A stretch of DNA of 64,000 bases from NCBI RefSeq assembly GCF_002723915.1, contig NZ_BEWL01000010.1, positions 62,001 to 126,000 on the forward strand, read 5' to 3'. How positions within the stretch are numbered: the stretch's first letter is position 1; each line of letters begins with the position of its first letter. Source of the DNA: Gluconobacter albidus (lineage in GTDB: Bacteria > Pseudomonadota > Alphaproteobacteria > Acetobacterales > Acetobacteraceae). This document shows positions 51,576 to 59,769 of this stretch, piece by piece. Made by a program: the position numbers and the translations under genes. The notes under the pieces were generated by a model that was not told the DNA's origin, made no database searches, and was given only the letters and a program-made list of their open reading frames with translations.

Positions 51576-51776
51576 TTACCGCCGTAAAGCGGGCCAGTCT
51601 GCTTTTGATAGCTTCACGAGGCCGATGATCCAGAGTGGCCAGATGAACATCAAAAGGGACCACCAACCCGAGTAGCCCATTCTCCTCAGAATGCGCACGA
51701 CCGCCAATGTCGAGGCTATCACGCACCATGCCGAGACGATGATTATTAGCCAGTGTACCGGCGAAATACTTCCCAT
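51576..51776 (-). CDS. Small inner-membrane protein (66 aa)
   Basis: MGSISPVHWLIIIVSAWCVI and GYSGWWSLLMFIWPLWIIGLV form two membrane helices, with a basic loop (RILRRM) between and a charged tail. GGAGGAA precedes ATG 51776 by about 9 bases, which sets the start; the open frame to 51917 is discarded. DUF805-like in feel but shorter. It converges with the 116-aa gene. Confidence 0.6.
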   Translation of the reverse strand: MGSISPVHWLIIIVSAWCVIASTLAVVRILRRMGYSGWWSLLMFIWPLWIIGLVKLSKADWPALRR

Positions 51777-51894
51777 CCTGAATTTCCTCCATTCACACCC
51801 CGTAACATGCCGGAGTTTGAGGCGGAGGGGAATTCCCTCCCCAGCAGGGCGGAGTCGGGTCAATGACTGTCCCGGTAGTCTGGGTCGATAAGAG

Positions 51895-52464
51895 TCAGAA
51901 TGGAGGGGGGTCGTCATCTAAATCAGTAGGAAATTCCCAACTTCCAGTTGCTTGGTTGAAAGTCTTTGTCGGTGCTCCGAGGCTCACTGGCCAATCAGAC
52001 CAATTATATACGTTCCCCTCTTCGTCTGCTTGCCCGGTTTGTAGTTTCCCTTGTCGGTCGATTTTGCCCGCGTCGCCGCTCCGCATAACAAAACGCAAAT
52101 CATGATCAAAGATTTCCATACGCTTAACCAGAATATGGCCGCTAAGAATATCTCGCGCCAAAGTGCGGAAATCTCTGTCTTTTTTGAACTGCGCACGCAC
52201 TTGCTTCATAAGGTCGTCAATAGTGTCGCGGGCTTGGAGGGCTTCGCTTAACAGCCTGCGAACAGCCTCGACCTCGGAGGCTATCGAATTATCATTTTGA
52301 TATGAACGAACCCTCTCAAGTAGCTCAACTGGCAGCACATGAATGCGTCGTTCTGTAGCTGGTTTATCGCCTGCATGCGCCACTTTGGCTCTCCTCGCAC
52401 GGGAAACTGCGACGAAATCAGCATGCACGCCGAAACAAATCAATTGACATCGTTTTTCATACAT
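51895..52464 (-). CDS. Ribbon-helix-helix-type accessory regulator (189 aa)
   Basis: The segment ERRIHVLPVELLERVRSYQNDNSIASEVEAVRRLLSEALQARDTID (about 38-85) is ribbon-helix-helix-like. The rest is charged, ending EFPTDLDDDPPPF, with VYNWSDWP before. Start ATG 52464 lies inside a perfect palindrome, TGAGTTAACTCA. It is divergent from a second ribbon-helix-helix gene, 29 bases away. A self-regulated DNA-binding protein or antitoxin is likely. Confidence 0.6.
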   Translation of the reverse strand: MYEKRCQLICFGVHADFVAVSRARRAKVAHAGDKPATERRIHVLPVELLERVRSYQNDNSIASEVEAVRRLLSEALQARDTIDDLMKQVRAQFKKDRDFRTLARDILSGHILVKRMEIFDHDLRFVMRSGDAGKIDRQGKLQTGQADEEGNVYNWSDWPVSLGAPTKTFNQATGSWEFPTDLDDDPPPF

Positions 52465-52499
52465 GAGTTAACTCAACACAGACATCAATCTTGATGTCT
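52464..52499. promoter_or_regulatory. Two perfect palindromes between divergent RHH genes
   Basis: TGAGTTAACTCA (52464-52475) and AGACATCAA-TC-TTGATGTCT (52480-52499) lie back to back and cover the start codons of both genes. Ribbon-helix-helix dimers bind such short palindromes, so this is a likely shared autoregulatory operator. Confidence 0.65.
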
Positions 52500-52751
52500 T
52501 TTGTGGAGTTTGGCGTATTGTCATCGATAGAAGGATATGGACAGAAATGTCCATCAAAAGGGGAGGTCAAAAGATTCCCCCTACGCATTCATGCAGCAAC
52601 ACTGAATGAAGTTGATGCTTACGGAATTCCCGCCGGGTGCCGCAGCAGAAACGAGGCAATTGTCCGGCTCGTTGAAGCCGGAATTAAAGCAACAAAAAAG
52701 GCGTCGGACCAGCCTGCAAGCAATCCCGACGCCTCAACCACCACCCTCTGA
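52494..52751 (+). CDS. Arc-like ribbon-helix-helix protein (85 aa)
   Basis: KRFPLRIHAATLNEVDAYGIPAGCRSRNEAIVRLVEAGIKATKK is a clear Arc-type ribbon-helix-helix domain (about 27-70), followed by a disordered Ser/Thr/Pro tail. The ATG 52494 (or TTG 52491) lies within the palindrome; no strong ribosome site is seen, so the real start could be later. It precedes the Rha-type gene by 13 bases. Confidence 0.65.
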   Translation: MSFVEFGVLSSIEGYGQKCPSKGEVKRFPLRIHAATLNEVDAYGIPAGCRSRNEAIVRLVEAGIKATKKASDQPASNPDASTTTL

Positions 52752-52764
52752 AAAGGAAATGGCC

Positions 52765-53547
52765 ATGAGCCACGATAGCACACGCGCGGTCACGATTTCC
52801 AGCGCTCTCTCAAAGGGCGCTCCTACCATGTCTTCTCGCGAAATTGCGGAGCTGACAGGCAAGCGTCATCGCGACGTAATGCGCGATATCCGTGTGATGT
52901 TGGGAAAGGTCGAAGAAGATGAGCGCAAGTTTGCGCGCATCTACCAAGATAGCCACAGGCGGGATCAACAGGAATATGCTCTTACCCAAGACCTGACTTA
53001 CAATCTTGTTCTTGGATACGACCCAGCTCTCCGCTTGAAAGTGGTCCGCCGCTGGATGGAACTTGAAAAAGGGGTGGCCCAGACGCCCATTCCTTCCCGC
53101 AAGCGCAAACCAGCCTTCGACGTGGCCTACCGTCGCCTTCTCTCGGTGGCATCCACTCTTCCCAATGTTGACGAGAACCAGCGCCGTCTAATGGCGGCCC
53201 GTGGAACTCATGAACTGACGGGCGTCAATCCGCTGGAACTGCTCGGCGTGACCTCCCTCGCCGCTCCTGACGATACGAACTACATGACCCCGACGCAGAT
53301 CGGCGAAGAGATCGGCATGAGTGCGCGAGCGGTGAACCTGACACTGATCCAGCAGGGCTATCAGGTTAAGGTGCCAAGCTCAGCGGTTGGGAGTGATTAC
53401 GAGCCGACTGAGAAGGGCAAGGACGTCGGTCGCTTCTTTGATACGACGCGCCGTCACGGCAAGGGCTCTCAGCAGCAGCTCAAATGGTCGCCTCGCATGG
53501 TGGCGATCCTACGCCCTTTCGCCAAGAAGCTGGAGCCGGTGTCATGA
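52765..53547 (+). CDS. Rha-family phage regulatory protein
   Basis: 260 residues. TMSSREIAELTGKRHRDVMRDIRVMLGKVEEDERKFARIYQDSHRRDQQEYALTQDLTYNLVLGYDPALRLKVVRRWMELE is the pRha (phage regulatory protein Rha) domain; the C-terminal part (YMTPTQIGEEIGMSARAVNLTLIQQGYQVKV, EKGKDVGRFF) is an antirepressor-type winged domain. AAGGAA is spaced 9 bases from ATG 52765, which decides the start. Members can switch phage growth or replace a repressor. Confidence 0.82.
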   Translation: MSHDSTRAVTISSALSKGAPTMSSREIAELTGKRHRDVMRDIRVMLGKVEEDERKFARIYQDSHRRDQQEYALTQDLTYNLVLGYDPALRLKVVRRWMELEKGVAQTPIPSRKRKPAFDVAYRRLLSVASTLPNVDENQRRLMAARGTHELTGVNPLELLGVTSLAAPDDTNYMTPTQIGEEIGMSARAVNLTLIQQGYQVKVPSSAVGSDYEPTEKGKDVGRFFDTTRRHGKGSQQQLKWSPRMVAILRPFAKKLEPVS

Positions 53548-53783
53548 GCGCGCTGATCCCGGTCGAGCAGAATGACCGGCCCCAGCCGCGAATGACTGAG
53601 CGCGAACTTGCAAGCGCTCTGATCTGCGCCAACAACGGCTTCCCTGAAGTCGTGGACAAGATCGGCGTTGAACGGTCGCGGGAATATCTCCGCAACGGAG
53701 CACGAGCAATCATGCAGCTCTGGCAGGATCTGGACGCCAGAGAAAAGGCTGTTCCCACAACGAAGAAGCTGGAAGCCGCCTGA
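53544..53783 (+). CDS. Uncharacterised accessory protein (79 aa)
   Basis: MSALIPVEQNDRPQPRMTER, then ELASALICANNGFPEVVDKIGVERSREYLRNGARAIMQLWQDLD. It overlaps the Rha gene as ATGA and ends just before a terminator. Helical; it may be a small partner of Rha. No family recognised. Confidence 0.55.
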   Translation: MSALIPVEQNDRPQPRMTERELASALICANNGFPEVVDKIGVERSREYLRNGARAIMQLWQDLDAREKAVPTTKKLEAA

Positions 53784-53790
53784 CTACGGA

Positions 53791-53815
53791 GCCGCCCTTC
53801 GGGGCGGCTTCTTTT
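53791..53815 (+). terminator. Rho-independent terminator with TTCG loop
   Basis: GCCGCCC (53791-53797), loop TTCG, GGGCGGC (53802-53808), then TTCTTTT. It ends the Rha unit on the plus strand and may also stop minus-strand transcripts of the toxin-antitoxin pair. Confidence 0.85.
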
Positions 53816-54314
53816 ACGTGTGTTTTTTTTTCGAGGGGCAAACTTCGTGCTTAGGATCCCACCATAGGATTCTTAGAACGGCCATATCTTTGACGCCAAA
53901 TACACGCTCTTTCCCCTGAATTCGTAATGAGTAAACGCTGTCACACTGATCGTCGTAGAGCTCTTTAATACGATTTTGGGCTGCCTGAATTAAGTTCTCA
54001 ATTTCGATAGCGTGACTGCCAGTTGATTGAACTTCCGCCCAGTTACTTTGTTCAAGAAGTTTAAGGCGTGGAATAACTTCTTTAAGAATTTTCTCTGCGG
54101 ATACAGTACTCCAGCAATATGGACCACCCCAATCCACCTTATCAAAGGACCATTGGAATTTTTGGGCGCCCATATGCACAAGCGCTTCTCCAACTCGAGG
54201 AAGTTTGTCTACCTCTGGTGTTGAAGCTCGCCCTGGACTTTTGAAGGCATCCTTCTTCACCCCTCCCTTGAAGGGGTTGCGTGAGGGCGGCCGTTCCCGC
54301 TTTTTCTTAACCAT
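53814..54314 (-). CDS. Probable toxin partner of Panacea antitoxin (166 aa)
   Basis: A basic disordered N terminus (MVKKKRERPPSRNPFKGGVK) is followed by a core with IEIENLIQAAQNRIKELYDDQCDSVYSLRIQGKERVFGVKDMAVLRILWWDPKHEVCPSKKKH. The strand-rich C terminus (RVFGV, LRILWWDPKHEV) is as in small RNase-like toxins, but I cannot name the family. ATG 54314 is 6 bases after the Panacea gene stop, so both are one operon, the antitoxin first. AT-rich, opposite to the tail genes. Confidence 0.6.
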   Translation of the reverse strand: MVKKKRERPPSRNPFKGGVKKDAFKSPGRASTPEVDKLPRVGEALVHMGAQKFQWSFDKVDWGGPYCWSTVSAEKILKEVIPRLKLLEQSNWAEVQSTGSHAIEIENLIQAAQNRIKELYDDQCDSVYSLRIQGKERVFGVKDMAVLRILWWDPKHEVCPSKKKHT

Positions 54315-54320
54315 AAAAAC

Positions 54321-54968
54321 TTAGAGCGAAGAATTGCTGTTAGCCGTATCTGGAGGAAGGGCACTGTAATATTCTGCCATTGCGGCCTGACTGATGACAT
54401 TCACACAGCGCGCGCCATCCTCATGGTCGCCGCGCGCCTCGCGCCAAGGATCTTCGGCATGAGTAAGATCGCTAAGCCACTGTGCTGAATGCTTTCCGTA
54501 ATATTTTAGGACCGCATCTATGGTTTCGCGCTGGGTTCGATTCAAAGCAGAAGCTCTACCATTAACCCCGCCAGCCTCTACGGAAAACTGGCCGCGATGC
54601 TCCGAGTATAAGTCAGGGCATACCGGACCATTTTTCCAAGCTTGAAATTTTTGGTCGAACAATGGTGCGTCGTCCCACACAAGCGACCAAGCTTGGGAAT
54701 AATAGCAAAGCTTCTGAAGCTTCATAGCACTCATGGGAGATGCACTATTTTGCAGGATATATTCTGCAACGTCGTTAACTCTTACCATGATCAAATCGTA
54801 CCTTTTATCCAAACTCATATTTTGTTTTTGCTCAGAAAATAACTGCTTATCTAAGCGGTGTTTTCTCCGAACGAAAAAGCGACGCTTTGAATCGCTATTC
54901 TCATTTAACGTCCGAAGTGGTGAACGAATACGGAAAGCCCAAACGATCGCCTCTAAAATCTTGTGCAT
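54321..54968 (-). CDS. Panacea / SocA-like (DUF4065) antitoxin
   Basis: 215 residues from ATG 54968, where GAGGTG sits 5 bases upstream. The C-terminal part (VNDVAEYILQNSASPMSAMKLQKLCYYSQAWSLVWDDAPLFDQKFQAWKNGPVCPDLYSEHRGQFSV, then LNRTQRETIDAVLKYYGKHSAQWLSDLTHAEDPWREAR) is the full Panacea domain, a promiscuous antitoxin domain. The basic N-terminal 50 residues are not part of it; ATG 54818 or 54788 is possible. Known Panacea antitoxins neutralise a neighbouring toxin, here most likely the 53814-54314 product. Confidence 0.82.
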   Translation of the reverse strand: MHKILEAIVWAFRIRSPLRTLNENSDSKRRFFVRRKHRLDKQLFSEQKQNMSLDKRYDLIMVRVNDVAEYILQNSASPMSAMKLQKLCYYSQAWSLVWDDAPLFDQKFQAWKNGPVCPDLYSEHRGQFSVEAGGVNGRASALNRTQRETIDAVLKYYGKHSAQWLSDLTHAEDPWREARGDHEDGARCVNVISQAAMAEYYSALPPDTANSNSSL

Positions 54969-55146
54969 AACACCTCAAATCAGTGGATTGAAACAAATCT
55001 CCTGTTGATAAAATTAAAATTGTTTCTGAATATTTGTGGATTACGTTAATATCGGGGATAACTAGAGACTTATCCCAACGTATCACACTCTTACGAATTC
55101 CTGTGTCGCGCGCGTGAACAGATTCGCGTGGTCAAGCACATTGTTC
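54969..55146. promoter_or_regulatory. AT-rich promoter region of the Panacea pair
   Basis: This gap of 178 bases contains an AT-rich stretch (54990-55070) that likely holds the minus-strand promoter of the toxin-antitoxin operon. A short 61-aa open frame overlaps it (54901-55086) but does not look real. Nothing else is seen. Confidence 0.4.
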
Positions 55147-55147
55147 C

Positions 55148-55173
55148 GCCGCCCCTCACCGGGCGGCTTTTTT
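55148..55173 (+). terminator. Rho-independent terminator before baseplate genes
   Basis: GCCGCCC (55148-55154), loop CTCACC, GGGCGGC (55161-55167) and six T. It shares its stem sequence with the terminator at 53791. Together the two bracket the toxin-antitoxin unit, the usual signature of a phage 'moron' insert. Confidence 0.8.
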
Positions 55174-55192
55174 ATTGCCTGAAAGGATCGTC

Positions 55193-55972
55193 ATGGCCTT
55201 CCCGAACGTCACCCTTCCGTCGGTCTGGGATATCCCGGTCGCGGTTGGCGTCCCTGCCCTTCTGGGCCAGTCCATTGGCGCGGGAGCCAGCGCCTCGGCA
55301 TCCACGGCGCTTGCGGGCGTAGTGCAGAGCTGGGCGATCGAGCAAACGGCCAAGAAGTGGGGGATCTTCAACTCCTCAAACGCAAATGTCTTGTCGGCGG
55401 CGCATGTTCATGGCGTCGAGTACGAGACCAGCTATGCGATCGCGAATGCTCCTCTCGAAGACGGAGCATTCGTCTCTTACAACAAGGTGAAAGCGCCGTT
55501 TAACGCCCGCGTGACCCTGCTCTGCGATGGATCGGAAACGGGAAGCTCCTCGATCGTTTCGCAGATCCAGAAGATGTTTTCCCTAGCGAATGATACGTCC
55601 GGAAACGGCCAGATCATGTCGCAAATTTCCAGCGCCATCTCAGGCCAGCCATCTGCTGATCTTGCGGTCCGGCAGAGCTTCATTGCCACGTTGGAAGCTC
55701 TCGTCGCTGACACGAACCTCTACAGCGTCGTGACGCCTGAGCGGACTTATATCAATGCCAATATCGTTGGATATCGGCTCCGACGTAGCCCCGAGGCCGG
55801 GATTAACCTCGTGATGGCGGAAGTCGCGATCCAAGAAGTTCAACGAAGGGCTTCAGCCGGGTACACGAATACCCGAACGCCACAGGGCAGTCAGGCCGTC
55901 CAGAACGGGACGGTGCAGGCAGCGACCACCTCCCTACCCATCCAGGCATCATTGATGGGTGTCACGCTATGA
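55193..55972 (+). CDS. Dit-like baseplate protein
   Basis: 259 residues. A Gly/Ala-rich N terminus, then HVHGVEYETSYAIANAPLEDGAFVSYNKVKAPFNARVTLLCDGSE, which resembles the Dit-type N-terminal hub domain (ligands 'identical-offset' strands and a P-F-x-A-R-V/T strand), and a C-terminal region VTPERTYINANIVGYRLRRSPEAGINLVMAEVAIQEVQ typical of baseplate wedge proteins. ATG 55193 has AAAGGA 7 bases upstream. First gene after the accessory block. Confidence 0.6.
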   Translation: MAFPNVTLPSVWDIPVAVGVPALLGQSIGAGASASASTALAGVVQSWAIEQTAKKWGIFNSSNANVLSAAHVHGVEYETSYAIANAPLEDGAFVSYNKVKAPFNARVTLLCDGSETGSSSIVSQIQKMFSLANDTSGNGQIMSQISSAISGQPSADLAVRQSFIATLEALVADTNLYSVVTPERTYINANIVGYRLRRSPEAGINLVMAEVAIQEVQRRASAGYTNTRTPQGSQAVQNGTVQAATTSLPIQASLMGVTL

Positions 55973-56268
55973 GTTCTGTCACAGTTCCTCTGAGTGCGAC
56001 GGCAAGCCAGACCCTCAACGTCGTCCTGAGCCAGCAGCTTGTCCGGCTCGACGTCTATCAGCGTTCCACCGGTCTTTTCATGGATGTATGGCAGAACAGC
56101 ACGCGCGTCGTGGCGGGCGCGATCTGCCAGAACCTGAACCCAGTCATCCATGCGGACTATCTCGGTCTCGGTGGAGATTTTGTGTTCGTGGACACCCAAG
56201 GGGCCGAAGACCCGACCTATGACGGCCTTGGTGACAGGTTCGTTCTCACCTTTACGGCAGCATCCTGA
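55969..56268 (+). CDS. Baseplate plug-like protein (99 aa)
   Basis: SVTVPLSATASQTLNVVLSQQLVRLDVYQRSTGLFMDVWQNSTRVVAGAICQNLNPVIHADYLGLGGDFVFVDTQG matches the phage baseplate plug family (Pam3 type). Overlaps the Dit-like gene (ATGA) and the hub gene (one base). It fills the centre of the baseplate tube. Confidence 0.75.
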   Translation: MSSVTVPLSATASQTLNVVLSQQLVRLDVYQRSTGLFMDVWQNSTRVVAGAICQNLNPVIHADYLGLGGDFVFVDTQGAEDPTYDGLGDRFVLTFTAAS

Positions 56269-57305
56269 TGTCCAGCACAACAAAATCGCATGCCACGTTT
56301 CAAAGCAGTTTCACGAAAAAACGCATCGACGTCACGTTCCAGGTCGCTTCTGGGGCGTTAGGACCGACTGCGGACACGGATACCGTCACGCTCACCGAGC
56401 ATCGCGTTCGGGCAACAATCACCCGCGAAGGAATGTGGCAGGGAGCAAATCTGAGTCTCCGCGTCGAAGGCATGACTATGGCCATGATGAACCGGCTTTC
56501 GGTTGTGATTGGAATGCCGGACGGCGAAGGCAGAAACAATCAGCTTGCTGTTGCCTCAACCGTTACAGTTCAGGCCGGAGACGCCGAGCGCGGCATGAGC
56601 ACGATCTTCAGTGGCGGCATCACGGAAGCATTCGTTGACTTCACTGGCGCGCCGAACGTGGCCTTGGTTGTGTCGTCAACTGACACCGTTCAATCGGAGC
56701 AGCTTTTGCCGATCCCCTCGACCTTCCCCGGTGCAGTGCCCGTATCCACGATCTTTTCTCTTCTCGCTCGCAAGGCAACCGGCCTGAAAGAGACCGACAC
56801 GGCGCCCGTGGCCGGGAATGGGGCTTTTGTGGGCCATGGCCTGACGAGCTCCATGACGGTCACGAACTACTATGCCTGGGGCAGCGCGCTTCAGCAGATC
56901 CATGATCTCGCAACGAGCCTCCACGCCTTTTATGCCTTCGACGTTTCGGGCACCCTTCATGTCTGGGCGCAGAACGACAACACGAGCCGAGACAGTACAA
57001 CCATCAAGATCAGCAACAAGACAGGCCTGATCGGATATCCCGCCTACAATCAAGCAGGGGTAAGCCTGACCTGCCTGTTCAACCCTGCGCTTGATCTGCG
57101 TGTGCCATTTGATCTCGAAAGTGAGTATCGGCCTGCTGGCTGGGTAGATAACGGGATGGGCCAGACCATTCCTAAGATGCCCTCTACCGGCCTCTGGCTC
57201 CCGTTATTCATCGCGCACGATCTTGCCTCCGAAATTCCGAACGGCCCGTGGTTTACTCAGGTCACCGCCATCCGAAATGACCTTCCCGCAAACCGTACGG
57301 TCTGA
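56268..57305 (+). CDS. Baseplate hub protein
   Basis: 345 residues, beta-rich with GITEAFVDFTGAPNVALVVSSTDTVQSE, FLLARKAT-type and HDLATSLHAFYAFDVSGTLHVWAQND, as in gpD-like hub proteins that join tube and spike. It stands between plug and tape measure. The hub role rests on order and these weak similarities. Confidence 0.7.
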   Translation: MSSTTKSHATFQSSFTKKRIDVTFQVASGALGPTADTDTVTLTEHRVRATITREGMWQGANLSLRVEGMTMAMMNRLSVVIGMPDGEGRNNQLAVASTVTVQAGDAERGMSTIFSGGITEAFVDFTGAPNVALVVSSTDTVQSEQLLPIPSTFPGAVPVSTIFSLLARKATGLKETDTAPVAGNGAFVGHGLTSSMTVTNYYAWGSALQQIHDLATSLHAFYAFDVSGTLHVWAQNDNTSRDSTTIKISNKTGLIGYPAYNQAGVSLTCLFNPALDLRVPFDLESEYRPAGWVDNGMGQTIPKMPSTGLWLPLFIAHDLASEIPNGPWFTQVTAIRNDLPANRTV

Positions 57306-57313
57306 GAAATCCT

Positions 57314-59170
57314 ATGCCAACAATCCTAGATTCCCTCGTCATTCAGCTTGGCGTTGACGGTCGTGGTGTCGCAAAGAGCACGAAACAGGCCGGAACTGCG
57401 CTCAAGACGCTTGAAGACCGCGCCGACCATACCCAGAGAACGCTCGCAGATGCGGGAAAAGTGGCGGCCGACAGTTTCTCCCGAGCCAGAGTAGAGGCAA
57501 TTGCGCTTCTGGGCCTCTTCACAGGCGGCAGATCCATCAAGGCAGCGGTTGAGAGCGTTACGCAGTCCTACACCCAGCTGGGAAATGCAGCGCAGAGCCT
57601 GAACATGGACCCGCGCAAACTGACGGCTTACGGAACCGTTTTCAAAACGGTCGGAGGCAACGCCGAGGATGCGGCCGCAGCGATTAAACAGATGCAGGCC
57701 ATGCAGTACGATCCCGCGCAGCGGGGAGCGTTGTCGAAGGCCATGAGCAATCTGAACGTCACGGATTATCTGAATGCGGACGGAACGATAAAGCAGGACG
57801 TTCTCGAGCGGATCAATCGCGGCGTGCAGGGCGTCAACCAGACAACCCGGAACCAGTTTCTCCCACAGATTGGGATCTCCAGCGATGCTGCCAAGGCAGC
57901 AGTAGAATTAGCCCCGAAGGAGTTCGATCGTCGGTACAATTTCGGGTACGACAACGCACCTGACCAGAAGACCATAGACAGAGCCCGCGAACTGACGGAC
58001 CACATGGTCGAACTGCATACCCAGACGAGCAAGTTCGGTCAGGATCTGGTCTCGGAATACACGCCTGAAATTGATGCTTTCGTTCAGAAGCTCCTCGAAT
58101 GGGAGAAGGCAAACAAAGGGATCGTTGGCGGCCTGACGGAAATTGCGGGCGGCATCGTGGCCCTGACGACAGTGGGCAGCGGCCTCATGGCCGTTATCGG
58201 CCCGCTCCTGATGCTCAAGAACCTCAAGCAGCTCGGTGCCATCAAAGAAGCGATGTGCGGGTGTGACTGTGCAGGTGGGCCAGGTATTGGTGGCAAGGAG
58301 GGTAAAAAAAGCCTCGTTAATGAGGCAGAAAAGACCGTTGAGCGCGGCACCTATCTGCACGGATCACCGAGAAAGCAGGCGCTCAAAAGCTTGTTAAAAA
58401 CTGTCGGTATGTTGGGACTGGGCGCGGTGGATACTCTCGCGCTCCCTGCCCTTGCAGTATATGGCGGCTATAAAGCGTGGAGGCCAACCAGTGCGGGCGG
58501 GTCTGCCGAAAAATGGGCGCTCGACAAATTCAGGACACCGGAAGCGCACCGTCAAATCCGCTGGTTCTTTGGAGATAAGCAGGGAGCTACCCCCTTCGAG
58601 AAATACGCGGGCGCCATAGCCGGGATCGAAAGCGGCGGGCGTTACGACATCATGGGCGGGGCGAACAAGGCCTATGCCGGGAAATACCAGCTTAGCCGGG
58701 ACGCCATCACAGATGCCGCGAAATGGCTACACGAAAGCGCTCCAACGACCGGGCAATTCCTTCACGATCCAGAAATGCAGGAACGCTATTTTCAGGCGTT
58801 CACTGAGCAGAACCGCAAGGCTCTGATGCGAGATCCCACTTTTGCGGGCCTGTCCGAAGCTAAACAGTATGCCGTTCTCGGCTACGCCCATAACCAAGGC
58901 GCAGGCGGCGCTAGGAGCTGGCTCGATGGTGGCGAAGTCCGGCATGACGCGTTCGGAACGGCGGGAACGAAATACTCCGACGCGGTGCTGGCGGCTCTAA
59001 ACCCGCCGCCTTCGGCAGCAAACCAGAACTCCAACACCACGACGAACAACCACTTCGATATCCATGTCACAGCGCATGGCAACGCCAATGGCGAGCAAAT
59101 TGCCCAGGAAATCCACCGGGGTATCCAGCGCGCCCTTCCCTATTCCGTTCTGAGGACACAGCCGACATGA
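57314..59170 (+). CDS. Tail tape measure protein with C-terminal muralytic domain
   Basis: 618 residues. Helical N terminus (about 1-270), membrane-like segment at 270-300, a CxCxC cluster at 315-319 (MCGCDCAGG), then from about 425 a lysozyme/transglycosylase-like domain: IAGIESGGRYDIMGGANKAYAGKYQLSRDAI (Glu439 as probable acid) and AVLGYAHNQGAGGARSWL. It sets tail length and helps cut peptidoglycan during entry. Unusually it lies after plug and hub genes and is short for a contractile tail, so the call could also be a muralytic hub. Confidence 0.7.
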   Translation: MPTILDSLVIQLGVDGRGVAKSTKQAGTALKTLEDRADHTQRTLADAGKVAADSFSRARVEAIALLGLFTGGRSIKAAVESVTQSYTQLGNAAQSLNMDPRKLTAYGTVFKTVGGNAEDAAAAIKQMQAMQYDPAQRGALSKAMSNLNVTDYLNADGTIKQDVLERINRGVQGVNQTTRNQFLPQIGISSDAAKAAVELAPKEFDRRYNFGYDNAPDQKTIDRARELTDHMVELHTQTSKFGQDLVSEYTPEIDAFVQKLLEWEKANKGIVGGLTEIAGGIVALTTVGSGLMAVIGPLLMLKNLKQLGAIKEAMCGCDCAGGPGIGGKEGKKSLVNEAEKTVERGTYLHGSPRKQALKSLLKTVGMLGLGAVDTLALPALAVYGGYKAWRPTSAGGSAEKWALDKFRTPEAHRQIRWFFGDKQGATPFEKYAGAIAGIESGGRYDIMGGANKAYAGKYQLSRDAITDAAKWLHESAPTTGQFLHDPEMQERYFQAFTEQNRKALMRDPTFAGLSEAKQYAVLGYAHNQGAGGARSWLDGGEVRHDAFGTAGTKYSDAVLAALNPPPSAANQNSNTTTNNHFDIHVTAHGNANGEQIAQEIHRGIQRALPYSVLRTQPT

Positions 59171-59769
59171 CAGACCATACCGCAGTATTTGCAAAAGGCA
59201 TGGTTCAGCAGGCCATATCTGCCCTCGGCACAAACGTCCTGGTCAAGGTGTCCGCCGTACACGCCGGTAACGGCATTGTCGGCACTGTAGACGTCACGCC
59301 CATGGTCCATCAGCAGACAAGCGACGGAACTGCCGTTCCACATGGCACGATCTATGGCGTGCCGTACCTGCGCATTCAGGGCGGGGCCTGCGCCGTCATT
59401 GTGGACCCGGTGGCTGGTGATATCGGCTACATCATCATTTCTGGCCGGGACCAGTCGAACGTCGTTGCAACGCAAGCCCCTGCCCTTCCCGGCAGCTTCC
59501 GGCAGCACTCCATGGCGGACTGTGTCTATGTAGGCGGGTTCCTGAATGCCGCACCAGCGCACTACGTCCAGATCACCACCGATGGCGTCCGCATCGTCAC
59601 GACTGGCAAGGTCACGGTTCAGGCGTCTGAAATGGATGTGAACTGCAATCTGAATGTGACGGGCACGATCAAGGCAACCGGCGATGTGCAGGCTGGCTCC
59701 GTGTCGCTGGAAAGTCATGTCCACGGCGGCGTTCAGTCCGGTTCAGGCAAGACTTCTGCCCCTGAATAG
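59167..59769 (+). CDS. Baseplate spike protein (gpV/Gp138-like)
   Basis: 200 residues. The N-terminal OB-fold region (VLVKVSAVHAGNGIVGTVDVTPMVHQQTSDGTAVPHGTIYGVPYLRIQGG, DPVAGDIGYIIISGRD) is the Gp138_N type; the C-terminal beta-helix ends SHVHGGVQSG, with an HxH iron site at the tip. It pierces the outer membrane. Overlaps the previous gene (ATGA). Confidence 0.82.
   Translation: MTDHTAVFAKGMVQQAISALGTNVLVKVSAVHAGNGIVGTVDVTPMVHQQTSDGTAVPHGTIYGVPYLRIQGGACAVIVDPVAGDIGYIIISGRDQSNVVATQAPALPGSFRQHSMADCVYVGGFLNAAPAHYVQITTDGVRIVTTGKVTVQASEMDVNCNLNVTGTIKATGDVQAGSVSLESHVHGGVQSGSGKTSAPE

Noticed and set aside
54901-55086. 61-codon minus-strand frame before the Panacea gene
   Set aside because: It overlaps the better-supported Panacea start and its ribosome site, and has no features of its own.
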